Positions 43,462 to 52,048 are shown, counted from the first letter of the stretch. The stretch: DNA of 64,000 nt from Streptomyces sp. F63 (GCF_018070345.1 NZ_JAGPXX010000004.1:124001-188000), one strand, 5' to 3'. Notes: generated by a model not told the origin, from the letters alone. A program made the numbers and translations.

Positions 43462-43474
43462 TTGACACAGTCAA
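43462..43474. promoter_or_regulatory. Palindrome TTGAC-ACA-GTCAA upstream of the lipoprotein gene
   Basis: A perfect 5-3-5 inverted repeat lies 62 nt upstream of the lipoprotein start. A GTCAAC half-site follows at 43492-43497. It resembles an operator; the regulator is unknown. Confidence 0.45.
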
Positions 43475-43679
43475 GAGGCAATATGCGTGAAGTCAACAAA
43501 CCTTCGCCTGCCGCCGCAGGGCGAGAAGCAGCGCGGCGGCCCGCGAAAGCGCCCGCCGGCCCACCGGCGCGCGAGGCCGTTCACGGCGGCGGACAGCGGG
43601 CCGACGCCAACCCCCCAGCCGCCGCGCGGGCAAGCGGCCGCGCCGGGGGCCGGGCGGTGCCCGTGCCCCCCCCCCGCGC

Positions 43680-43724
43680 GCCCGGTCCCGCCGCCCGGGT
43701 ATCCCGGTGGCGGCGGGACCGGGC
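43680..43724 (-). terminator. Terminator of the AMIN-like gene
   Basis: A 16-bp perfect stem (43680-43695 with 43709-43724) lies 6 nt beyond the stop codon. Confidence 0.8.
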
Positions 43725-43730
43725 TCCGGT

Positions 43731-44276
43731 TCACCAGGTGTGCGCCACGTCGACCACCAGGTGGTTGGCCGTCCGGAAGACCCGGAACGGCAGCCGGGCG
43801 CGGACGCCCAGTCCCACCTGGGTCTGGCCCTCGAAGCTGCCGGCGACCACGACGTCCCGGAAGGTCCGGTATCCGTCGACGTTCACCTCGGTCTCCGGCA
43901 GGGTCGGCTCCATCGTCTCCGGGTCGTAGGCGGGCGCGAACGCCACGACCTCCAGGATCGCGCCGCCCTTGACCGGAACCAGATCACCCGATCCGTCCTG
44001 GCGCAGTTGGCTGACGTAGTGGACGTAGTAGCCGATCTCGTCGGCCGCCGTACCGTCGACATCGAAGACCAGACGGTCGTAGCAGTCGTGCCGTCCGCTC
44101 CTGATGCCCACCAGCGGCTTGTAGTCGGAGTCCCACCTGGCCTTGACCGTGCTCCCCCAGGTCACGGCGCATTCCTCGGCCGCTGCCGGCGCCGCGCCGG
44201 CGGCCGGTGCCGTGGCGGCCGCCAGACCGGCGACCGCCAGGATCAGCACGGCCAGCGTGCTGCTCAGTCGTCGCAT
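43731..44276 (-). CDS. Secreted AMIN-like domain protein
   Basis: The 181-residue product begins MRRLSSTLAVLILAVAGLAA with a Sec signal peptide cleaved near AGAAPA. The mature part has CAVTWGSTVKA, then RSGRHDCYDRLVFDVDG, YYVHYVSQLRQDGSGD, GYRTFRDVVVAGSFEGQTQVGLGVRARLPF and a final HLVVDVAHTW. This matches the actinobacterial AMIN-like family I know from secreted or lipoproteins, suspected to bind cell envelope. Two cysteines probably form a disulfide. There is no lipobox. Confidence 0.85.
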   Translation of the reverse strand: MRRLSSTLAVLILAVAGLAAATAPAAGAAPAAAEECAVTWGSTVKARWDSDYKPLVGIRSGRHDCYDRLVFDVDGTAADEIGYYVHYVSQLRQDGSGDLVPVKGGAILEVVAFAPAYDPETMEPTLPETEVNVDGYRTFRDVVVAGSFEGQTQVGLGVRARLPFRVFRTANHLVVDVAHTW

Positions 44277-44437
44277 GACTACCCCCCAGTAGTTCGCTGT
44301 ACCTCTGCATACAGTGAGACGGGTGACTCCCGCGCAGTGTTGCCCGGCATACCGGCCAATCTGCCGCGGCCGGTGAACCCGCGCCGCGGGACCGAGCAGA
44401 GGGACCGCGCCCCGGGGCGGCCCGCACCCACGCGAAA

Positions 44438-44478
44438 GGCCGCGGGCCGGGAGACTGTCCGTCTCCCGGCCCGCGGCC
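44438..44478 (-). terminator. Terminator of tRNA-Val(CAC) copy 2
   Basis: An 18-bp perfect stem (44438-44455 with 44461-44478, loop TGTCC) starts 5 nt past the tRNA and is followed leftward by TTTCG. Confidence 0.85.
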
Positions 44479-44483
44479 GGTGG

Positions 44484-44555
44484 TGGGCGATACTGGGTTC
44501 GAACCAGTGACCTCTTCGGTGTGAACGAAGCGCTCTCCCGCTGAGCTAATCGCCC
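44484..44555 (-). tRNA. tRNA-Val (anticodon CAC), copy 2
   Basis: Same 72-nt cloverleaf as 17674-17745, with one visible change in the D loop (CGGGA for TGGGA). Anticodon loop TTCACAC. CCA is not encoded. It lies at the far edge of the accessory stretch that starts after copy 1. Confidence 0.96.
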
Positions 44556-44690
44556 GGGCGCGGGCCCCACATTACCGCATGTCAGCACCTGCTCCGGACC
44601 GTCGCCGCCCGGGGGGCCGTCCCACCGGTACCGGCGCGGGGCCCGGGGCCGGCCCCGGGCCCGGGCGGCGACGGCGGCCCGGCCCGGCCC

Positions 44691-45239
44691 TCAGGAGCCC
44701 ACGCTCCACGGCAGCTGGAAGCCGAACTCCCAGACGTAGTAGCCGCAGCCGATCGCGGCGATCACACCGCCGACGACGGTGAGGATGATGTTCCGCCGCC
44801 GCACCCCGGGGTCGAGCGCCTTCTTGGCGGCCTCCTTGACCTTGCGCTTCGTCCAGCGCAGCACCAGCTGGGCCCAGACGAACTCGGTCGCCCAGATCGC
44901 CATACCGGCGAATATCACCACCCAGCCGGGCCCGGGCAGCACGAGCATGGCGGCTCCCGCGGCCACGACCGCGAGGCCCACCAGGAACACCCCGACCTGC
45001 CAGCTCAGATGGAGCGGCCGGGAGGCCCGGATGAAGCGCGGAGCCCGCGAGCCGAGCCGCGGCTCGTCCTCATCCACCGGATCAGACCCCACTTCCGCCT
45101 CCGGCCCGGACTCCGTCCTCATCCCGACCACCGTCGCACTCCGGGCCCCGCTCCGCACCTCGGCGGCCGCGGCGCCCGCCGGCCCGCCGGCCGGCGCCGG
45201 AGCGGCGGCCCCCCGGCGCCCGTCACTCTCCGCATCCAT
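44691..45239 (-). CDS. TIGR02611-type PGPGW membrane protein
   Basis: The 182-residue product has a disordered acidic/Ala-rich N-terminus and then RASRPLHLSWQVGVFLVG. Two adjacent hydrophobic helices are joined by the signature VLPGPGWVVIFAGMAIWATEF (about 95-125), and a third helix lies near 155-172. The PGPGW motif defines a widespread actinobacterial family of unknown function. ATG 45239 or an internal ATG at 45122 are both possible; the latter removes the disordered part. It diverges from ssgB. Confidence 0.85.
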   Translation of the reverse strand: MDAESDGRRGAAAPAPAGGPAGAAAAEVRSGARSATVVGMRTESGPEAEVGSDPVDEDEPRLGSRAPRFIRASRPLHLSWQVGVFLVGLAVVAAGAAMLVLPGPGWVVIFAGMAIWATEFVWAQLVLRWTKRKVKEAAKKALDPGVRRRNIILTVVGGVIAAIGCGYYVWEFGFQLPWSVGS

Positions 45240-45341
45240 GAGCGCCAACCTACCGGACACCCCGGGATGGCCGGAACGCTCGCGAGTATGACCGAAGACT
45301 CCTCCATACGGGTTACGCAAAGGCCCGTAAAAGGGTCAGAG

Positions 45342-45368
45342 GGGTTTACAACCGGACTCTCGGTGGCA
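45342..45368 (+). promoter_or_regulatory. Tentative ssgB promoter
   Basis: GTTTAC (45342-45347) followed after 15 nt by GGCATG (45363-45368) loosely resembles stress-sigma (SigH-type) promoters; published work places ssgB under sigma-H in S. coelicolor. The -10 match is weak, so this is only a suggestion. Confidence 0.3.
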
Positions 45369-45428
45369 TGTCGATTTCGCCGACGTGCGAATCCCCGAGC
45401 GCACACTGAGCGAAAGGCCATGGCGCTT

Positions 45429-45842
45429 ATGAACACCACGGTCAGCTGCGAGCTGCACCTGCGCCTCGTTGTGTCGAGCGAATCCTCCCTGCCCGTCCCG
45501 GCGGGCCTGCGGTATGACACGGCCGATCCCTACGCCGTGCACGCCACCTTCCACACCGGAGCCGAGGAGACCGTCGAGTGGGTGTTCGCCCGCGACCTCC
45601 TCGCCGAGGGGCTGCACCGGCCCACCGGCACCGGCGACGTCCGGGTGTGGCCGTCCCGCAGCCACGGACAGGGGGTCGTCTGCATCGCTCTCAGCTCACC
45701 GGAGGGCGAGGCACTGCTCGAAGCCCCGGCGCGGGCGCTGGAATCCTTCCTCAAGCGGACGGACGCCGCGGTGCCGCCCGGCACCGAACACCGGCACTTC
45801 GACCTCGACACCGAACTCTCCCACATTCTCGCGGAGAGCTGA
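45429..45842 (+). CDS. ssgB: Sporulation-specific cell division protein SsgB
   Basis: The 137-residue product begins MNTTVSCELHLRLVVSSESS and agrees in length and, as far as I remember, almost residue for residue with Streptomyces SsgB. It continues with DPYAVHATFHTGAEETVEWVF, then RDLLAEGLHRPTGTGDV and SHILAES at the end. With SsgA it positions FtsZ at sporulation septa in aerial hyphae. ATG 45429 is preferred over the in-frame ATG 45420 because AAAGG at 45413-45417 is too close to the latter. A strong terminator follows. Confidence 0.97.
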   Translation: MNTTVSCELHLRLVVSSESSLPVPAGLRYDTADPYAVHATFHTGAEETVEWVFARDLLAEGLHRPTGTGDVRVWPSRSHGQGVVCIALSSPEGEALLEAPARALESFLKRTDAAVPPGTEHRHFDLDTELSHILAES

Positions 45843-45950
45843 GGAGGCAGGAACGCGGGTCAGCCACCCGCAGCAACGCAACCGCTCACCGCTCGCAGCC
45901 GTCCGACTCGGGGCGACGGCTCGGGCCCGGACCAGCACAGGACCGAAGGG

Positions 45951-45995
45951 GACGGCGCCCTCCACCACGGTGGCTCCGCGGTGGAGGGCGCCGTC
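45951..45995 (+). terminator. Terminator of ssgB
   Basis: A 16-bp perfect stem (45951-45966 with 45980-45995, 13-nt loop) lies about 110 nt past the ssgB stop and before the CGNR gene. Confidence 0.75.
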
Positions 45996-46067
45996 GCGCC
46001 CGGCGAGCCGCTAGAGTCGGCCGGCATCCGAAGAGGAAGCCGCCGACCACCGGCCAGGGAGCGATCC

Positions 46068-46628
46068 GTGCTGATCAACCACGACACCCGGTGCGCGCTC
46101 GACAGCGTCATCGATCTCGTGAACACCTCGGGGGAGGGCGACGAGCCCGACGCCCTCCAGGACCTCGCGGACCTCCACCGCTTCGTCCGCCGCCACGCCA
46201 TCAGCGACGTGGGCACCCTCGGGGAGGAGGACCTCGCCGCGGTACGGGGCGTCCGCGCCCGCTTCGCCGAGGTCTTCGCCGCCGGCGGCACCGCGGAGGC
46301 CGCGCGGCTGCTCAACGCCATGGTGGCGGCCGCCGGCACCACGCCCCGGCTGACCGACCACGACGGCTACGACTGGCACATCCACTACTTCGCGCCGGGC
46401 TCCTCGATAGCGGACCATCTCGCCGCCGACGGGGGCATGGCCCTGGCCTTCCTCGTCGTGGCCGGGGAACGGGAGCGGCTGCGGCGCTGCGAGGCCCCGG
46501 ACTGCCGCCGGGCCTTCGTCGATCTCTCCCGGAACCGTTCGCGGCGCTACTGCGACAGCCGCACCTGCGGCAACCGGCTGCATGTGGCCGCGTACCGGGC
46601 CCGGCGCCGGGAGGCCGCGGAGCAGTGA
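46068..46628 (+). CDS. CGNR zinc-finger regulator
   Basis: The 186-residue product starts at GTG 46068 (VLINHDTRCALDSVIDLVNT) after AGGGAGC. The N-terminal ABATE-type stress-response domain (about 5-125) is followed by the CGNR zinc finger CEAPDCRRAFVDLSRN, then RRYCDSRTCGNRLHVAAYR, with four cysteines. These proteins are presumed transcription factors; no target is known. An ATG at 45981 falls inside the ssgB terminator and is unlikely. Confidence 0.92.
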   Translation: MLINHDTRCALDSVIDLVNTSGEGDEPDALQDLADLHRFVRRHAISDVGTLGEEDLAAVRGVRARFAEVFAAGGTAEAARLLNAMVAAAGTTPRLTDHDGYDWHIHYFAPGSSIADHLAADGGMALAFLVVAGERERLRRCEAPDCRRAFVDLSRNRSRRYCDSRTCGNRLHVAAYRARRREAAEQ

Positions 46629-46693
46629 GCCCCGGGGCCCGTCCGGGCGGCGGGGCGCGGGGCGGACGCCGGGGGCGGACACACCGGGGCGCC

Positions 46694-46918
46694 TCACCAC
46701 CGGTGGAGGCCGAAGAGGTCGTAGACGGCGCCGAAAAGCAGCAGGGAGCCGATCACCGTGAGGAAGAGCATGAGCGGCGGCTGTGACAGCGCATAGAGAC
46801 AGCCGCGGCTCTCGGGGGGCGCCGCGGGCTCGACGGCGACCGGAACGGGGCTCCGGGGGCTCGGCTCTGCGCAGGTCAGGGGTGGTTCGGTGGCCCGAAG
46901 GGCAAGGTCGTCTTTCAT
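46694..46918 (-). CDS. Small membrane protein
   Basis: The 74-residue product (MKDDLALRATEPPLTCAEPS...) has a Pro-rich hydrophilic N-terminus and one clear C-terminal transmembrane helix (LMLFLTVIGSLLLFGAVYDLFG). No family recognised. It converges on the CGNR gene. Confidence 0.6.
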   Translation of the reverse strand: MKDDLALRATEPPLTCAEPSPRSPVPVAVEPAAPPESRGCLYALSQPPLMLFLTVIGSLLLFGAVYDLFGLHRW

Positions 46919-47006
46919 CTCGGGCAGATGATGACGCACCCGTGGTCGCGCACACCGCCAAGACGCCGGAATTCACCCGGAGTTCAAATGTTCTCGGGTT
47001 TACTTT

Positions 47007-47501
47007 CTAGATTCCGTGCTTCTTGAGGATCGCCTCGATGTCCTCGAAGTCCTCCAGCCCGGTGTCCCCGCCGCCCCGCTCGCCGCTCCTGCCGGACGGC
47101 TCCACCCGGCCCGGCGCCCGTCCCGTCTCCAGGGCCGGCGCCGGCGCACCCGGCGCCACCGCCCCACGCCGCTCCCCCGCGGGGGCCGCCCGGCGCTCCC
47201 TACGGGACGGACCACGGCGTCTGCCCACGATCCGGGTGACGACGAGCAGCACCGCGGACACCGCCAGGACCGCGAAACCGGCCCAGACGGACGGCTTCAG
47301 TACCAGACCGGCGGCCCAGTCCGCCGTGGCAGCCGCGATGTCCCCGGCCAGGTCGGCCAGACCGGCCATCGCCAGGCCGACCGGGATCAGCGCCAGGGCG
47401 GCGATCCGGGTCGCGGCCAGGAAGCGCCTCCGGTAGGCCGTCAGCAGGGCGACGGCCAGGCCCGCCGCGGACAGTGCGACGCAGACGGTCGTGGTCAGCA
47501 T
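47007..47501 (-). CDS. Small actinobacterial membrane protein with C-terminal tail
   Basis: The 164-residue product starts MLTTTVCVALSAAGLAVALL. It has about four hydrophobic segments (2-22, 30-55, 60-75, 80-100), an Arg-rich, Pro/Ala-rich linker, and a conserved-looking acidic end DTGLEDFEDIEAILKKHGI that may be a peptide docking motif. Function unknown. It diverges from the DsbA-like gene. Confidence 0.7.
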   Translation of the reverse strand: MLTTTVCVALSAAGLAVALLTAYRRRFLAATRIAALALIPVGLAMAGLADLAGDIAAATADWAAGLVLKPSVWAGFAVLAVSAVLLVVTRIVGRRRGPSRRERRAAPAGERRGAVAPGAPAPALETGRAPGRVEPSGRSGERGGGDTGLEDFEDIEAILKKHGI

Positions 47502-47711
47502 GGCGGCCCCCCACCGGCGATCGCGGACATTGCCACTCCCATCCCCCGCACGTTCGTCCGTTCGTTCCGTGGTTCTCGTGGTTCCTTCCCCATCCTGCAC
47601 CCGGTCGGGCCGGCGCGGCCATGCCGGCGGACCGGAGTCGGGGACTTTCCCGGGTGGCGTCCTCCTCAGGTGCCGGTCGTGGCCGTCCGGGCGGGCTGGA
47701 AGACTGGCACC

Positions 47712-48236
47712 ATGAGTGACACCACCACCGGCCGTACCGTCGTCCTCGACGTCTGGTGCGAGTTGCAGTGCCCCGACTGCCGCACCGCCCTGGCGGACCT
47801 CCGCGTCCTGCGCGCCCGCTACGGCGACGCCCTCGAGACCCGGCTGCGCCACTTCCCGCTGGACAAGCACCGGCACTCCCACGCCGCGGCCCAGGCCGCC
47901 GAGGAGGCCGCCGCGCAGGGTGACGGCCAGCGCTACGCCGAAGCGGTTCTGGAGCGTGCCGAGGAGCTGGGGCGGCGCGGTGAGCCCCTGCTGGTGGAGG
48001 TCGCCCGCGAACTCGGCCTGGACGCCGAGGAGATGGACACCGCGCTGGTCGACGGCCGGCACACACTGATCGTGGACGCCGACCAGGCGGAGGGCAGGGC
48101 GATCGGGGTGACCGGCACACCGACGTATGTGATCGGCGGTGAGCGGCTGGACGGCAGCCGGAGCCAGGAAGGGCTGCGGGAGCGCATCGAGGAGATCGCG
48201 GACCGGCTGCTCGCGGCGGGCACGGACGCCCCCTGA
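47712..48236 (+). CDS. DsbA/FrnE-like thioredoxin-fold oxidoreductase
   Basis: The 174-residue product has the active site CELQCPDCRTALADL (CPDC near residue 20), the inserted helical domain with PLDKHRHSHAAAQAAEEAAAQ, and the cis-proline strand VTGTPTYVIGGERLDG. Without a signal peptide it should act in the cytoplasm, like FrnE-type proteins. Start ATG 47712. Confidence 0.9.
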   Translation: MSDTTTGRTVVLDVWCELQCPDCRTALADLRVLRARYGDALETRLRHFPLDKHRHSHAAAQAAEEAAAQGDGQRYAEAVLERAEELGRRGEPLLVEVARELGLDAEEMDTALVDGRHTLIVDADQAEGRAIGVTGTPTYVIGGERLDGSRSQEGLRERIEEIADRLLAAGTDAP

Positions 48237-48507
48237 CCGCCCGGGCCGGGCCCGGTCTCCCGACCGGCCGGTGCGTCCCGGGCGTCGTCGCTCCCCTCTC
48301 CCCGGGATGATCCGGGCCGCCGGCGGGCCCGGTCCGCCGGCGCTCCGGAACAGGGCGGACGCACGGGTACGACGGGGCCCACCCCACCCCCACGGGTCGT
48401 GCGGGCAGAACGGCGCCGCAGGCCCGTCACCGCGCGCGCCGGCGGCTCCCGGCCGTACGGTCCGCCGCGCTCCCCGGGGGGGGGCGCCGGGGCCGGGGCG
48501 GGCCGGG

Positions 48508-49347
48508 TCAGAGCAGGGGCTTGGCGAGGATGTGGAGGGCCGTCGCGTAGCCGAGGGAGGCGTAGAGGCGCACGGCCGGGGTGTTGTCCGTGAAGACGCG
48601 CAGGCCGAGGGTCTCCGCGCCGGCCGCCCGGCACTCGTGCTCGGCCACGAGCATCAGCGACCGGCCGTGGCCGCGTCCCCGGGACTCCTCCGCCACCTCG
48701 ACCTCGTAGACGTGGGCGTCGACGCCCTCCGGGGCGCGCTCGCCCAGCGCGAGCCAGAGCACGCCGGTGTCCGTGCCCTCGTGGGAGAGGATCCGCAGCC
48801 GGGTTCCGGAGGTGCGGACCCCGTCCGGGAGCAGCCGCGCGTGGTCCGCCCGGGCCGTGGCGCGGGCCTGTTCCGCCGGAATGCCGCGCCCGGTCCAGAA
48901 GCGCGCGTAGCCCTCCTCGGACTGCCGCTGCCAGGCCGTGAACTCGGTGGCGTTCATGGGGCGGATCTCGCTTCCCGGCGGGAGAGGCGGCGGATCCGCG
49001 GGGACCCGCTTGCGCAGATTCCGGGCGAACTCCGTGTAGCCCAGCGCCTCCGCCATGCGCAGCGCCGCGCCCGACGCCTCCGGCACGGCGATCTCCACCC
49101 GGGCGCAGCCCCAGCCGCGCAGCACTTCCTCGGCGGCCAGGGCGGCCACGGTGCCGCGCCCGCGCCGCCGGTCGGGCACGGCGATCCGCAGCCCTTCGAT
49201 ACGGCCCACGGCGGGGCCGGAGCGGGCGTCCGCGCTGAGGCCGACGGTGCCCACGGGGCGGCTGTTGACGCAGACCTCGTAGCCGCGGGCCCGCGAGCCG
49301 TCGCGGTCGCGCCGTTCCGGCCCGGTGGGCCGCAGCGTTGTCGTCAT
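48508..49347 (-). CDS. Tandem GNAT acetyltransferase
   Basis: The 279-residue product carries two GNAT folds. The first (about 15-110) has IEGLRIAVPDRRRGRGTVAAL, the acetyl-CoA pyrophosphate loop, and SGAALRMAEALGYTEFAR. The second (about 130-275) has VYEVEVAEESRGRGHGRSLM and NTPAVRLYASLGYATALHIL. Both loops look intact, so both sites may bind acetyl-CoA. Substrate unknown. ATG 49347 chosen. Confidence 0.88.
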   Translation of the reverse strand: MTTTLRPTGPERRDRDGSRARGYEVCVNSRPVGTVGLSADARSGPAVGRIEGLRIAVPDRRRGRGTVAALAAEEVLRGWGCARVEIAVPEASGAALRMAEALGYTEFARNLRKRVPADPPPLPPGSEIRPMNATEFTAWQRQSEEGYARFWTGRGIPAEQARATARADHARLLPDGVRTSGTRLRILSHEGTDTGVLWLALGERAPEGVDAHVYEVEVAEESRGRGHGRSLMLVAEHECRAAGAETLGLRVFTDNTPAVRLYASLGYATALHILAKPLL

Positions 49348-49767
49348 CACGACGTTGTACCCGGCGCGGAGGCCCGGCGTCACCCGTCGTGCGGAGCGGA
49401 GTTCTCCCCCGGACCCGCCACAGAGCCCTGGCGGGCCCGGGACGGGGCCGGGCGGGAGCGGCGCCGCGTCCTGTCCGGCCGGGGCGGGCCGAGCGCGGAT
49501 GTGGTCGGACCACGCCCGGGCGCGGCGAGACCGGAACCGGGCCGGGCCGAAGCCGGGCGGGAACGACGCCGGGTCCCGGCCGGACTCCGCCGGGCCCGGG
49601 CGGAGCGGAGGCCGGACGGGGCCGGGCCGGGTGCGGCCGAGCCGGAACCGGGGCGGGACGAGCGCGGGTGTGGTGGACCCACGCCCGGCCGGAGTGAGTC
49701 CGGACCCGGTCAGTCGGGCCGGGTCCGGGTCCGGGTCAGGCCGGGTCCGGGGCAGGCCGGGTCCGGG
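49348..49767. other. Repetitive non-coding gap
   Basis: These 420 nt are dominated by irregular GGGCCGGG/CGGGCCGG arrays. They end in the 16-bp tandem repeat that reaches into pabC. No gene supported. Confidence 0.5.
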
Positions 49768-49788
49768 TCAGGCCGGGTCCGGGTCGGC
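49725..49788. repeat. Tandem repeat, 4 x 16 bp, overlapping the end of pabC
   Basis: Units CCGGGTCCGGGTCAGG start at 49725, 49741, 49757 and 49773, with one or two mismatches in units 2 and 4. The pabC stop (49768-49770) lies inside unit 3, so the last residues (ADPDPA) are encoded by the repeat. Confidence 0.85.
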
Positions 49789-50592
49789 CGCCGAGCGTTC
49801 CGCGAAGACCCGCATCGCCTTGGCCGTGACCGGCCCCGGGGCGCCCGGCAGCATCCGGTCGCCGACCCGGTGCACGGCCTGGACGTCGCGCAGCGTGGAG
49901 GTCAGGAAGATCTCCTCGGCCCGGTCCAGGACGTCCATGGGCAGCTCGGTCTCCCGCGCGCCGGTCCACTCGGCGGTCAGCGCGCGGGTGATCCCGGCGA
50001 GGCAGCCGGAGGTGAGCGGCGGGGTGTGCGGGACGCCGTCGAGGACGACGAAGACGTTGGAGCCGGTGCCCTCGCAGAGCTGCCCCACGGTGTTGGCGAA
50101 CAGGGCCTCCGATGCGCCCTGTTCGCGGGCGCGGGCCAGCGCCAGGACGTTCTCCGCGTACGAGGTGGTCTTGAGGCCGGTGAGGGCGCCGCGCTCGTTG
50201 CGGACCCAGTCCACGGTGATCACGGCCGTGCTGTCCGGCGCGGGACTGGCCTCGCCGAGGGCGACGACCAGCGTCGGCCGGGCGGTGCCGCGGTCGGAGC
50301 CGAGCGGGGAGAGCCCGCCGGTGTAGGTGATGCGCAGCCGGCCGTAGGGCAGCGGGTTGGCGGCCAGCACGGCCTCGCAGGCGTGCCGGATCTCGTCGCG
50401 GTCGGGCTCCGGCAGGCCGAGGCCGCGGGCGGAGAGGGCCAGCCGGTCGAGGTGCCGGCTGACGGCGAAGGCCCGGCCGTTCTGGGCCTTGAGGGTCTCG
50501 AACACACCGTCGCCGACGGTGAGTCCGTGGTCGAGCACGGAGACGTGCGCGTCGTCCGCGTCCCGCAGTTTCCCGCCCAGCCAGATCTTCAC
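49768..50592 (-). CDS. pabC: Aminodeoxychorismate lyase (PLP fold-type IV)
   Basis: The 274-residue product from GTG 50590-50592 begins KIWLGGKLRDADDAHVSVLDH, followed by GLTVGDGVFETLK, the fold-IV N-terminus. The PLP lysine is in TGLKTTSYAENVLALARA, and SEALFANTVGQLCEGTGSNVF is the phosphate-binding region. It converts 4-amino-4-deoxychorismate to p-aminobenzoate and pyruvate for folate synthesis. Its start overlaps the pabB stop (GTGA), so the two steps are coupled. Confidence 0.9.
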   Translation of the reverse strand: MKIWLGGKLRDADDAHVSVLDHGLTVGDGVFETLKAQNGRAFAVSRHLDRLALSARGLGLPEPDRDEIRHACEAVLAANPLPYGRLRITYTGGLSPLGSDRGTARPTLVVALGEASPAPDSTAVITVDWVRNERGALTGLKTTSYAENVLALARAREQGASEALFANTVGQLCEGTGSNVFVVLDGVPHTPPLTSGCLAGITRALTAEWTGARETELPMDVLDRAEEIFLTSTLRDVQAVHRVGDRMLPGAPGPVTAKAMRVFAERSAADPDPA

Positions 50593-51698
50593 GGTGTCTC
50601 TCCTCGCGTTCCCCGGGCCGCGGTGTGCTCCGCGGCCTGCGGCTGCCCCGCCTTCTCCGGTTGCCCCGGTCCCTCCGACGCTATCGCGAGCAGCCGGGAC
50701 GCCTTGAGTTCGGTCTCGGCCCACTCGCGCGCGGGGTCGGAGCCCCAGGTGATGCCCGCGCCGGTGCCGAAGCGCAGCAGTGGGCCGCCGGGGGCCTCCC
50801 GGTCGATCCAGAAGGTGCGGATGCCGACGGCGAGTTCGCCGGTGCCGCGGTCCGCGTCGACCCAGCCGATGCCCCCGCAGTACGGGCCGCGGGGCGCGGT
50901 CTCCAGGGCCTCGATGATCCGCAGCGCGCTGGACTTGGGCGCCCCGGTGACGGAGCCCGGCGGGAAGGTGCCGTCGAGGAGTTCGGGCCAGCCCGCGCCG
51001 TCGGCCAGTTCGCCGCACACCGTGGAGACCAGGTGCACCAGGCCCGGGTGCGCCTCGACGGCGCACAGCGCGGGCACGGTCACCGAACCGGTGGCGCAGA
51101 CCCGGCCGAGGTCGTTGCGGACCAGGTCCACGATCATGACGTTCTCGGCGTGGTCCTTCTCCAGCAGGTCGGCGGCGGTGCGGCCGGTGCCCTTGATCGG
51201 CCCCGACTCCACGGTGCGGCCGTTCCGGCGCAGGAAGAGCTCGGGCGAGGCGGTGGCGATCTCCACACCGTGCGCGGGCAGCCGGACGGTGCCGGCGTAC
51301 GGGGCGGGGTTGCCGCGGGCCAGCAGGGCCGTCAGGGCGTCGATGTCGGCCGTGGCGGGGTCGGGCAGCGGAGCGGAGAGCACCCGGCAGAGATTGGCCT
51401 GGTAGACGTCGCCCGCGGCGATGTGCTGCCGGATCCGGTGGACGCCGGCGAGATAGCCGTCCCGGTCCAGGGAGGAGGTCCACTCCCCGGGCGCGGGGCC
51501 GCGCCAGGCTCCCGGAGCGGGCGCCGGGGGGCGCGCGGGCCGCACGTCGCCGAAGCGGGCGCAGACCAGCCGCCCCTCGAAGCCGGCCACCACGGCCCAG
51601 AAGCCGCTGGAGTCCAGGGCCGCGGGGTCGCTGGTGACGTCGCGCAGGTCAGCGGCGACGAGTCCGCCGAAGCGGGCCAGAGGGACGAGGTCGGACAC
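50589..51698 (-). CDS. pabB: Aminodeoxychorismate synthase component I
   Basis: The 369-residue product from GTG 51696-51698 contains the chorismate-binding core: VHRIRQHIAAGDVYQANLCR, FLRRNGRTVESGPIKGTGR, DHAENVMIVDLVRNDLGRV, LDGTFPPGSVTGAPKSSALR and YCGGIGWVD. It makes 4-amino-4-deoxychorismate using ammonia from a PabA-type glutaminase, which is not encoded next to it. The N-terminal 60 residues are shorter than in PabB of enterics. Confidence 0.92.
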   Translation of the reverse strand: MSDLVPLARFGGLVAADLRDVTSDPAALDSSGFWAVVAGFEGRLVCARFGDVRPARPPAPAPGAWRGPAPGEWTSSLDRDGYLAGVHRIRQHIAAGDVYQANLCRVLSAPLPDPATADIDALTALLARGNPAPYAGTVRLPAHGVEIATASPELFLRRNGRTVESGPIKGTGRTAADLLEKDHAENVMIVDLVRNDLGRVCATGSVTVPALCAVEAHPGLVHLVSTVCGELADGAGWPELLDGTFPPGSVTGAPKSSALRIIEALETAPRGPYCGGIGWVDADRGTGELAVGIRTFWIDREAPGGPLLRFGTGAGITWGSDPAREWAETELKASRLLAIASEGPGQPEKAGQPQAAEHTAARGTRGETP

Positions 51699-51873
51699 GG
51701 GTGCGATTCTATGGCCCGCGGGCCGCCCGCCCCTCCCCCGTCGGTGATGGGCGCAGCACGCTGGGCAAACGGAATTTGAGCTGGCCCGGGAATCCGCTAG
51801 AGTTCGACACGTCGCCGGGACGCGCAAGCGGACCGGGGACAGGGTGGCACCCGGAGCGATCCGGGGAAACCGT

Positions 51874-51946
51874 GCGGACGTGGCTCAGTTGGTAGAGCAT
51901 CACCTTGCCAAGGTGAGGGTCGCGAGTTCGAATCTCGTCGTCCGCT
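51874..51946 (+). tRNA. tRNA-Gly (anticodon GCC)
   Basis: A 73-nt cloverleaf: GCGGACG/CGTCCGC, anticodon stem TCACC/GGTGA with loop TTGCCAA, T arm GCGAG TTCGAAT CTCGT, discriminator T. First gene of a five-tRNA array. Confidence 0.97.
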
Positions 51947-51976
51947 CGAAGTGGGGATCGTCCCTGGTCCCTGCCT

Positions 51977-52047
51977 GGTGGAGTGGCCGAGAGGCGAGGC
52001 AACGGCCTGCAAAGCCGTCTACACGGGTTCAAATCCCGTCTCCACCT
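51977..52047 (+). tRNA. tRNA-Cys (anticodon GCA)
   Basis: A 71-nt cloverleaf: GGTGGAG/CTCCACC, anticodon stem ACGGC/GCCGT with loop CTGCAAA, discriminator T as expected for Cys. Confidence 0.97.
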
Positions 52048-52048
52048 C

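Larger units (their letters stand above)
43401..43730. other. Intergenic region with operator-like palindrome
   Basis: These 330 nt lie between the AMIN-like gene's stop and the PASTA lipoprotein's start. The part at 43425-43505 is markedly AT-rich for this genome and probably holds the lipoprotein promoter. No gene seen. Confidence 0.5.
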
